Source: Bacillota bacterium
GTDB taxonomy: Bacteria > Bacillota_C > Negativicutes > JAEYSJ01
DNA length: 16,019 bases
Direction: 5' to 3'
Assembly: GCA_023434855.1 (NCBI GenBank)
Contig: JAEYSJ010000274.1
Span: 1 to 16,019, forward strand
Positions within the stretch are counted from its first letter, which is position 1. The number at the start of each line of letters is the position of its first letter. The position numbers and the translations under genes were made by a program. Positions 1-5,933 of the stretch are shown one piece after another. Under the pieces are notes generated by a model that had not been told where the DNA came from, searched no databases, and saw only the letters and a list, made by a program, of their open reading frames with translations.

Positions 1-439
1 GTGCAGCTAAAAGCACGCTGACCATACCGGTATGCCAGTCATGACAATGTAAAATTTGCGGGGTAAAATCCAGATGTGGAAGTGCCTCAAGCACTGCACG
101 GCAAAAAAAAGCAAACCGTTCGCCGTCATCAAAACAGCCATACATCTCCGGTCTTTTAAAATAGTACTCATTATCCAGAAAATAAAATATTGCGCCGTCG
201 TAGTCTAGTCTTTTTATACCGCAATATTGATTTCGCCATCCTACAGGCACTGTCATTTCATGAACATGCTCCATCTTTTCGGTATATTCTGCAGGAATAA
301 AACCATACTGCGGCAAAATAACTCTAGCCTGTACATTTTTCTTATTAAAAAATTTGGGCAAAGAAGCCACTACGTCTGCTAAACCTCCGGTTTTAGCAAA
401 CGGCGCAGCTTCAGCGGCAATAAACAACACATTAATCAT
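1..439 (-). CDS. glgA: Glycogen synthase (ADP-glucose), N-terminal part, cut by window edge
   Basis: Transfers glucose from ADP-glucose to the growing alpha-1,4-glucan, in the cytoplasm. I translated the minus strand from the ATG at 439-437. The protein opens MINVLFIAAEAAPFAKTGGL, the family's N-terminal signature with the KTGGLADV ADP-glucose-binding loop at residues 16-23. About 146 residues are visible, including HCHDWHTG near the window edge, a conserved stretch of GT5 glycogen synthases. The C-terminal two thirds lie outside the window. The start is 3 bases after the glgD stop, so the two genes are surely cotranscribed. The ribosome site (AGAAAGGG) sits rather far upstream, about 15 bases, inside the end of glgD, which may favour translational coupling. 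The identification is secure. Confidence 0.95.
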   Translation of the reverse strand, partial: MINVLFIAAEAAPFAKTGGLADVVASLPKFFNKKNVQARVILPQYGFIPAEYTEKMEHVHEMTVPVGWRNQYCGIKRLDYDGAIFYFLDNEYYFKRPEMYGCFDDGERFAFFCRAVLEALPHLDFTPQILHCHDWHTGMVSVLLAA

Positions 440-442
440 TTT

Positions 443-1558
443 TTAAATCACTGTCCCTTTCTTAATTACCAACGGATAGTTTCTTTCCCCTTTTACCCAT
501 TTTCCGGCATTAATACGCACATCTTTATCACATATTACATTTTCAACAATAGCATCTTCAGCAATTTCACATTTTTGCATAATTACGCTGTCCCTAATAT
601 GTGATCCCTTGCCAATTGTGACACCACGGAAGATAATGCTATTTTCTATATGCCCGGCAATTATGCAACCGTTGGCAATCATAGTATTTACTACTTTTGA
701 GCCTTCTTTATATTTTACAGGAGCTTCATCTTTTACCTTGGTATAAACTAATCCAGACTTTGCAAACAGCTCCTGCCAATTTTCCGGTTTAAGCAAATTC
801 ATATTATGTTTATAAAAATCCTGAATAGAATTAATCCTGGCAAGATAGCCTTTATATTGATAGCCATAGACTTTTAACTTGTCTATATTGTTTACAAAGC
901 CATCCCTGACAATATCTGTTCCCCCTTGAGAACTGCAAGCTTTGACCAGGTCAATAAGCAAGTCTTTTGCTAATATATACATCCCCATTGATATTTTGCT
1001 GCTGCCATTTTTCCCGGGATTGACCTTCATGCCGACAACCCGGCTACCCTCACCTGTAGCAATAGTAATACAGTGGGTGCAATCCAATTGTTCGTCAGCC
1101 TCATCCTGGTATAAAATAGTTACATCTGCCTGAGTATCCAGGTGAAATTTAAAGGCTTTACGGTAATTTAAATTACAAATCACACTGCTGCCTGAAATAA
1201 GAACATATTTTTGGCGGCTATTGGTAATATAATCCATATTATTGATAAAGTTTTCCACATCGCCCTGACAAATACCTGCCGAAAAATTTGTCGCAGGGGG
1301 CAAAATAAAAAGACCGCCCTTTTTGCGCATCAGGTCCCATTCTTTGCCTGACCGCAAATGGTCCATAACTGAACGGTATTTATTCTGCACCAATATGCCC
1401 ACATTTCGGATACCGGAATTGACCATGTTTGACAATGCAAAGTCAATAATACGGTATCTACCACCAAAAGGGACGGCTGCCACCGGGCGATTAGCCGTGA
1501 TTTCCTTTAACAATTCGTCTTTTTCATTAAGATTGATAATTCCCATTACATTCTGCAT
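443..1558 (-). CDS. glgD: GlgD, regulatory subunit of ADP-glucose pyrophosphorylase
   Basis: GlgD is the non-catalytic or weakly catalytic partner that forms a hetero-oligomer with GlgC and raises its activity in Firmicutes; this role is family knowledge. The protein has 371 residues. It starts MQNVMGIINL and has the nucleotidyltransferase-like segment with VPFGGRYRIIDFALSN, but lacks the GGQGSRL substrate loop present in GlgC. The C-terminal third has hexapeptide left-handed beta-helix repeats (IIAGHIENSII, GVTIGKGSHI, CEIAEDAIV). I chose the ATG at 1558-1556 because AGAGGTG lies 6 bases upstream. An ATG seven codons earlier has no comparable site. It lies 42 bases downstream of the glgC stop and 3 bases before glgA. 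Confidence 0.93.
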   Translation of the reverse strand: MQNVMGIINLNEKDELLKEITANRPVAAVPFGGRYRIIDFALSNMVNSGIRNVGILVQNKYRSVMDHLRSGKEWDLMRKKGGLFILPPATNFSAGICQGDVENFINNMDYITNSRQKYVLISGSSVICNLNYRKAFKFHLDTQADVTILYQDEADEQLDCTHCITIATGEGSRVVGMKVNPGKNGSSKISMGMYILAKDLLIDLVKACSSQGGTDIVRDGFVNNIDKLKVYGYQYKGYLARINSIQDFYKHNMNLLKPENWQELFAKSGLVYTKVKDEAPVKYKEGSKVVNTMIANGCIIAGHIENSIIFRGVTIGKGSHIRDSVIMQKCEIAEDAIVENVICDKDVRINAGKWVKGERNYPLVIKKGTVI

Positions 1559-1600
1559 CGTTACACCTCTTTTAATCACAATTCTCTGCCAGCCTTGTTA

Positions 1601-2794
1601 TTAGACAACTTGAAGTTTTGGTACAATTCCATTTTGGAAAACCTGGGCTTCCCGGGGAATTACTATATTGTCGCTTACCACTACAATATCCCTGACCCCA
1701 TTAACCGGAGGAGCTGCTATTTTGCTATAGGTTTCAATAACGCTGCGCCGGCCGATGATCGCCTTGCTGATCTCTGCATAGGATTCTATATGTACATAAG
1801 GCATTATAATAGAGTCTTTAATTTTAGCACCTTCGCCAATATGAACTCCCTGGAAAATAACGGAATGATCCACCTCACCGAAGATAGAACATCCTTCGCT
1901 AATTAATGATTTAGCCACTTTCGCATTAGGTCCAAGATAATGAGGCGGCCTTGTTGGATTTACCGAATAAATCTGCCACTCAGGATTATATATGTCCAGG
2001 GCTGGTTCATCCTCGAGAAGGTCCATATTCGCTTCCCAATAACTTTCCACTGTCCCGACATCTTTCCAGTAGCCATCAAAAGCATAAGCATACAGGCGGA
2101 ACCCAGCGAAAAGCATTTTGGGAATAACATTTTTGCCAAAATCATGACTGGAAGTACTATCCCTGCTATCTTCCAGCAAAACTTTTTTTAACAACTTCCA
2201 ATTGAAAATATATACTCCCATTGATGCCAGATTGCTGTTAGGATTAGCCGGCTTCTCCTGGAAGTCGAGGATTCTGCCATTATCGGTGGTATGTAAAATA
2301 CCAAACCGGGATGCATCACTCCAAGGCACCTCAATCACCGCAATAGTCACTCCAGCACCTTTAGCCTTGTGATAAGCAAGCATTTTTGCATAATCCATTG
2401 TATAAATATGATCACCGGATAATATAAGCACATAGCTTGGATTAACAGATTCAATAAAATTTAGGTTTTGGTAAATAGCATCAGCCGTTCCTTTATACCA
2501 CTCTGCTTCTTTTTCCCGGGCGTAAGGCGGTAACATAAATGTCCCCCCATCCTTACGGTCTAAATCCCAGGCGCCGCCCATACCGATATATTTATGTAGT
2601 GCCAGCGGTTCGTATTGAGTTAGAACACCTACCGTATCAATTCCTGAATTACGGCAATTACTGAGAGGAAAATCAATAATGCGATATTTCCCGCCAAAAG
2701 GTACAGCGGGTTTGGCGATTTTCCTGGTCAGGACCCCCAGTCGACTACCTTGCCCGCCTGCCAATATCATTGCTATGCAGTCCCTTTTGCACAC
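1601..2794 (-). CDS. glgC: Glucose-1-phosphate adenylyltransferase (ADP-glucose pyrophosphorylase)
   Basis: Makes ADP-glucose from ATP and glucose-1-phosphate, the committed step of bacterial glycogen synthesis. The 397-residue protein shows the family motifs in order: [12 protein letters not shown] (about 12-23), [18 protein letters not shown] (29-46), [10 protein letters not shown] (102-111), [10 protein letters not shown] (126-135) and the glucose-1-phosphate-binding DFQEKP, then a C-terminal beta-helix with hexapeptide repeats. The start is GTG at 2794-2792: AAGGAGGA lies 6-7 bases upstream, and the resulting N-terminus ([13 protein letters not shown]) matches the family length. A longer frame opens at 2872, but it has no ribosome site and would add 26 residues unlike the family. 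First gene of the glgCDA operon. glgB and glgP are not visible. Confidence 0.95.
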   Translation of the reverse strand: MCKRDCIAMILAGGQGSRLGVLTRKIAKPAVPFGGKYRIIDFPLSNCRNSGIDTVGVLTQYEPLALHKYIGMGGAWDLDRKDGGTFMLPPYAREKEAEWYKGTADAIYQNLNFIESVNPSYVLILSGDHIYTMDYAKMLAYHKAKGAGVTIAVIEVPWSDASRFGILHTTDNGRILDFQEKPANPNSNLASMGVYIFNWKLLKKVLLEDSRDSTSSHDFGKNVIPKMLFAGFRLYAYAFDGYWKDVGTVESYWEANMDLLEDEPALDIYNPEWQIYSVNPTRPPHYLGPNAKVAKSLISEGCSIFGEVDHSVIFQGVHIGEGAKIKDSIIMPYVHIESYAEISKAIIGRRSVIETYSKIAAPPVNGVRDIVVVSDNIVIPREAQVFQNGIVPKLQVV

Positions 2795-2890
2795 TATAAC
2801 TCCTCCTTCGGCTTTCTCAATTGTCACATCAGTCATTTGAAGTGAAAACCACAAACGGTAAGGACGCGACATGGAAAATGTTTGCCTTGG

Positions 2891-2896
2891 ATTATA
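2891..2896 (-). promoter_or_regulatory. Possible -10 box of the glgCDA promoter
   Basis: On the minus strand a perfect TATAAT is preceded by GTGCA, about 90 bases upstream of the glgC GTG. No good -35 box stands at 17 or 18 bases. TTGCAC with an 18-base spacer to TAATCT just upstream is an alternative. The region 2795-3040 is AT-rich and otherwise shows no gene, so the operon promoter should lie within it. The exact box is a guess. Confidence 0.3.
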
Positions 2897-3040
2897 TGCA
2901 CTGGGTAGATTAAAGATTCTCCTGCTAAATGTGCAAAATTTGCCAATTCGCTTGATATATAATATTTTCTGTTTAAGAATAATATTACTAAGCCAAACGA
3001 AAAATAATTTGTTTGCAAATTATAATCATATAAATAACTT

Positions 3041-3088
3041 TCCGATAAAAAGAAACTGCTGTTAAAACAGCAGTTTCTTTTTATCGGA
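3041..3088 (-). terminator. Long perfect hairpin terminator behind the M48 protease gene
   Basis: Perfect inverted repeat with 23-bp arms (3041-3063 and 3066-3088) and almost no loop. The inner part, CTGCTGTT against AACAGCAG, forms the strong stem. It is flanked by an A-rich run on one side and TTTCTTTTT on the other, as in intrinsic terminators. It begins 9 bases past the stop codon of the protease gene at 3097, and separates that gene from the glg operon promoter. Its symmetry would let it stop RNA polymerase from either side. Confidence 0.85.
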
Positions 3089-3096
3089 ATACAGAT

Positions 3097-4155
3097 TCAG
3101 TTATCCTTTTTGTTCCAGCCTTTTAGTTGCTCTATATACGTTCCGGCAAGATCCATTACCGTTATATCACCGCCCTGATCGGTCGCATCCTGTGAAGTAA
3201 GTGTAGCTAATACACGATCATCATAATAGACGATCACATTCGATCCGTCATTGTCAAGAATATATTTATCCGGGGAATAATCAGGTAATTGACTGATACG
3301 GTATAAAGCTCCAGCGGTAAAATAAGCCCGCTGTACCGGTTTGTAGCCGTTAACCGTGGCGGTCATCGGCGGCAGTTTCCATTCACCGTCCACCACCTGA
3401 GCAGCCTTACCGTTTTGCTGCTCAACTACCTTGGGACGTACTTTGGCCTCATTGAGATAGTTTTGCGCCGCCGCGACTCTGGCCTGCCCTTCAGGATGAT
3501 CGGAAAATAAATCGTAATGGTATTTCTGGTCAATTTCGGATAATTTTTTAAGTCCCAGCAACATACTATAGGGATTGTAGCCTGCCCGGTAGGAATGCAC
3601 AAATCCCAGATAATCAGCTTCCCGTTCATCTTCCCGGCTATAACCGGCCATAATGGCATCATATGCCATACTCTGCAGGAAAGCCCCCCGTTCTCTGAAA
3701 AGCACGGCAAACAAGATACTCATCCCCAGGCTTTTTTCCATTTGACGGACAGTATGCCGCTTAACCACATGACCTATCTCATGTCCAATGACTCCAGCCA
3801 GTTCATCGTCGGAAGGCATTAAATCCACCAGTCCTTTAAATATGTAAATAAACCCGCCCGGCGCCGCCATTGCGTTAATTTCATTCGAATTGAGGACTTT
3901 AAAAGTATAAGGCAGTTCCTTGCGGTCACAAACTGCCACCAAACTCATACCAATTCTATTTACCCGGGCCTGCAAAGCCGGATCATCTACCAGCCCGTAT
4001 GTTTTCTCCAGCTGCTTGGCCACATCCCGGCCAATGGCAATCTCATCTTTGGTGCTGATCAGCGTCCCGGCTTCAACTACGGGTGCAAACCACAAACCTG
4101 TCAGCATTACCAGGCAAAACAACATCCCCATAACCCGACGAACATTTGCAAACAT
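3097..4155 (-). CDS. Exported M48-family zinc metalloprotease
   Basis: Probably a secreted or periplasmic zinc peptidase of the M48 (Ste24/BepA-like) group, used in quality control or processing of envelope proteins; the substrate cannot be read from sequence. The protein has 352 residues. A signal peptide covers residues 1 to about 29 (MFANVRRVMGMLFCLVMLTG, then a stretch ending in VVEA before G30). The zinc site is HEIGH at 125-129, with the third ligand E177 in ERE-AD (ExxAD). The preceding NAMAAPGGFIYIFKGLV is also typical of the family. The C-terminal 120 residues have no domain I can name. The start at 4155 is supported by GGAAGGA 8 bases upstream. A start at 4191 lacks a ribosome site and would put charged residues before the signal peptide. 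It is a single-gene unit, divergent from the ccpN-like operon. Confidence 0.88.
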   Translation of the reverse strand: MFANVRRVMGMLFCLVMLTGLWFAPVVEAGTLISTKDEIAIGRDVAKQLEKTYGLVDDPALQARVNRIGMSLVAVCDRKELPYTFKVLNSNEINAMAAPGGFIYIFKGLVDLMPSDDELAGVIGHEIGHVVKRHTVRQMEKSLGMSILFAVLFRERGAFLQSMAYDAIMAGYSREDEREADYLGFVHSYRAGYNPYSMLLGLKKLSEIDQKYHYDLFSDHPEGQARVAAAQNYLNEAKVRPKVVEQQNGKAAQVVDGEWKLPPMTATVNGYKPVQRAYFTAGALYRISQLPDYSPDKYILDNDGSNVIVYYDDRVLATLTSQDATDQGGDITVMDLAGTYIEQLKGWNKKDN

Positions 4156-4319
4156 ATCGTCATTCCTTCCATAAAACCTATTGCTTGTCATTTTTTATAT
4201 TCTTTACAAGATAAATAACTCCTCTGCATTGCATTTCATCAAAAAAAGAAATTTATAAATTTAGCAGGGAAAAAAAATTGCAGCTCGAAGAGTTATTTTT
4301 TTAGTAAATCATTCCCATT
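4156..4319. promoter_or_regulatory. AT-rich divergent control region
   Basis: This part of the intergenic region between the protease gene and the ccpN-like gene is very AT-rich. It holds an 8-bp inverted repeat, AATAACTC at 4214-4221 and GAGTTATT at 4290-4297, and between the arms a perfect 14-bp palindrome AAATTTATAAATTT at 4249-4262. The minus-strand promoter of the protease must lie here, but no convincing -35/-10 pair was found. The symmetric elements could be operators or simply chance in AT-rich DNA. Confidence 0.35.
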
Positions 4320-4369
4320 TATGCTATAATATGTTTGGTGATTATATTTTGCAATATGCTATAATATGT
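4320..4369 (+). promoter_or_regulatory. Twin extended -10 promoter overlapped by CcpN-like direct repeats
   Basis: A 15-bp direct repeat, TATGCTATAATATGT, occurs exactly at 4320-4334 and 4355-4369, a spacing of 35 bp. Each copy contains a perfect extended -10 box (TGCTATAAT, TATAAT at 4325-4330 and 4360-4365), so each could start a transcript, at about 4337 and 4372. Ten of the first eleven bases also fit the consensus I recall for Bacillus subtilis CcpN operators (TRTGHYATAYW). Since the gene that follows encodes a CcpN homologue, autoregulation by promoter occlusion is a natural reading. The -35 regions are poor, as expected for extended -10 promoters. Confidence 0.65.
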
Positions 4370-4382
4370 CACAGCATTATTC

Positions 4383-4400
4383 AAATAGTATATACTATTT
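4383..4400 (+). promoter_or_regulatory. 18-bp perfect palindrome, candidate operator
   Basis: AAATAGTAT joined directly to its reverse complement ATACTATTT, with no spacer. It lies just downstream of the predicted start of transcription and 12 bases before the GTG of the ccpN-like gene. In that place it could be a roadblock operator or a weak stem in the leader. No other copy was noticed in the window. Confidence 0.5.
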
Positions 4401-4412
4401 GTCGAAAGGTGG

Positions 4413-5054
4413 GTGAATTTCATCGAATTAACACCAAGGCAGACCAGCATTTTGGACATAGTACAGACTTCCGGCCCAATTACTGGCAAAAAAATCGCAG
4501 AAAAGCTGGCCGTCAGCCGCGCGGCACTACGACCGGATTTAGCCATATTGACTATGTCCGGCTTGTTGGGGGCCAGGCCGCGTGTAGGATATTATTATAC
4601 TCATAAAAACCCCACAGATGTAATTGCCAATATTCTAGGAAACATCAGGGTGGCAGACGTTAATTCACTGCCAATAGTGATAAGAGAAAACTGTTCAGTG
4701 TATGATGCAATTGTGACCATGTTTATTGAGGATGTAGGCACAGTGGTGGTAGTATCAGAAGGCGGTTTCCTGGAAGGGGTTGTCTCTCGTAAAGATCTAT
4801 TAAAAGCCAGTATGGGCGAGAAAAAGCTGAACGACCTGCCAGTTAAAATCGCTATGACCCGTATGCCCAATATAGTTGTTACTACACCGGAAGAATCAGT
4901 TATACATGCTGCTAAAAAACTTTTAACCCACCAAGTGGATTCCCTGCCGGTTGTAAATCTAATTGGAACAGATAACTCCGAAAAATACCAAGTGGTAGGA
5001 CGTTTCACCAAAACTACTATTACCCGGCTGTTTGTGCAGTTAGCTAATAATTGA
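4413..5054 (+). CDS. ccpN: CcpN-like transcriptional repressor with HTH and paired CBS domains
   Basis: DNA-binding regulator related to Bacillus subtilis CcpN (YqzB), which represses gluconeogenic genes during growth on sugars. The 213-residue protein has an N-terminal HTH_11 winged helix (about 6-62; GPITGKKIAEKL, then the recognition helix near SRAALRPDL). Two CBS motifs follow (about 82-140 with GVVSRKDLLKASM, and 147-208 with VVGRFTKTTITRLF). Paired CBS domains usually bind adenine nucleotides, so it may sense ATP/ADP; that is family knowledge. The start is GTG at 4413, directly behind AAAGGTGG, which is unusually close. It is kept because the resulting start (NFIEL) aligns with the CcpN N-terminus as I remember it. 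First gene of a three-gene unit; the ppsR-like gene follows after 48 bases, as ccpN-yqfL do in Bacillus. Confidence 0.85.
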   Translation: MNFIELTPRQTSILDIVQTSGPITGKKIAEKLAVSRAALRPDLAILTMSGLLGARPRVGYYYTHKNPTDVIANILGNIRVADVNSLPIVIRENCSVYDAIVTMFIEDVGTVVVVSEGGFLEGVVSRKDLLKASMGEKKLNDLPVKIAMTRMPNIVVTTPEESVIHAAKKLLTHQVDSLPVVNLIGTDNSEKYQVVGRFTKTTITRLFVQLANN

Positions 5055-5102
5055 AGAAAACGTTTTATTTTCACAACTTTTTTTCGGGCAAGGAGGTATT
5101 TT

Positions 5103-5933
5103 TTGATTAACCTTAGCATTGACCATATTCCTATTGTATACATATTATCTGATTCGATTGGCGAAACGGGGGAAGTGGTGGTAAAAGCCGCAGCCAGCCA
5201 ATTTGATTCCGGACGCATAGAAATCAGACGGGTGCCGTATCTGTTTTCATCCCAACAGATCGAAGAAGCCTTGCTGGAAGCAAAAGATGCGGGGGGTATA
5301 ATTGTCTACACTCTGGTGCGCCTGGATTTAAAATCTTTTCTGGAGAATAAAGGGAAAGAACTGGGATTGGTCTGTGTAGATATCATGGGACCGCTGATTG
5401 ATGCCATGAAGACCATTTTCGGTCTGCCGCCACGGAATGAGCCAGGGCTAATCCGTAAAATCGATAAAGAATATTTTGACAAAGTTGAGGCTATTGAATT
5501 TGCCGTAAAATTTGATGACGGCAAAGAGCCGCGGGGGTTGCTCAGGGCTGATTTAGTTCTAATCGGCATTTCCCGTTCATCAAAAACCCCTTTATGTATG
5601 TATTTAGCTCACAAAGGCATCAAAGCTGCCAATGTACCGCTTGTTCCGGATGTGCCTCCCCCGCCTGAACTATTTAAAGTACCCCCTAAAAAAATAGTGG
5701 GGCTCACCATAAAGCCTTCCTTATTGTTGGAAATACGCAAGGAACGCTTGAAGATCATGGGATTATCGCCAACAGCCGATTATGCCAATTTGGAACGAAT
5801 CCTGGCCGAACTGGAATACGCAGCCGATATTATGAAGAGAATCGGCTGCCGGATAATCGACGTTACCAACAGAGCTATGGAAGAAACTGCTGGCAAACTA
5901 TTGGAAATATACCGAAAAGGAGTGGGTAATTAA
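5103..5933 (+). CDS. ppsR: Pyruvate phosphate dikinase regulatory protein (bifunctional kinase/pyrophosphorylase)
   Basis: The family (DUF299; YqfL, PpsR, PPDK regulatory protein) inactivates PPDK by ADP-dependent phosphorylation of a threonine next to the catalytic histidine. It reactivates PPDK by phosphate-dependent removal, releasing pyrophosphate. The 276 residues equal the normal length. Visible motifs are YILSDSIGETGE near the N-terminus (13-24), the P-loop GISRSSKT at 155-162, the VPLVPDVPPP stretch (178-187) and the C-terminal DVTNRAMEETA (253-263). The start is TTG at 5103, supported by a near-perfect AAGGAGGT six bases upstream; no other start sits at that spacing. The stop overlaps the ppdK start by one base (TAATG), so translational coupling with its target enzyme is likely. 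Confidence 0.93.
   Translation: MINLSIDHIPIVYILSDSIGETGEVVVKAAASQFDSGRIEIRRVPYLFSSQQIEEALLEAKDAGGIIVYTLVRLDLKSFLENKGKELGLVCVDIMGPLIDAMKTIFGLPPRNEPGLIRKIDKEYFDKVEAIEFAVKFDDGKEPRGLLRADLVLIGISRSSKTPLCMYLAHKGIKAANVPLVPDVPPPPELFKVPPKKIVGLTIKPSLLLEIRKERLKIMGLSPTADYANLERILAELEYAADIMKRIGCRIIDVTNRAMEETAGKLLEIYRKGVGN

Noticed and set aside
1595..1906. 103-codon plus-strand frame over the glgC/glgD junction
   Set aside because: Antisense to two genes with clear family motifs; no start signal of its own.
2833..3065. Short open frames on both strands in the gap upstream of glgC
   Set aside because: The gap is AT-rich promoter DNA. The peptides have odd composition, no ribosome site, and the plus-strand one runs into the terminator palindrome.
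4331..4606. 91-codon plus-strand frame overlapping the start of the ccpN-like gene
   Set aside because: It begins inside the promoter repeat, lacks a ribosome site, and overlaps the HTH domain in another frame.
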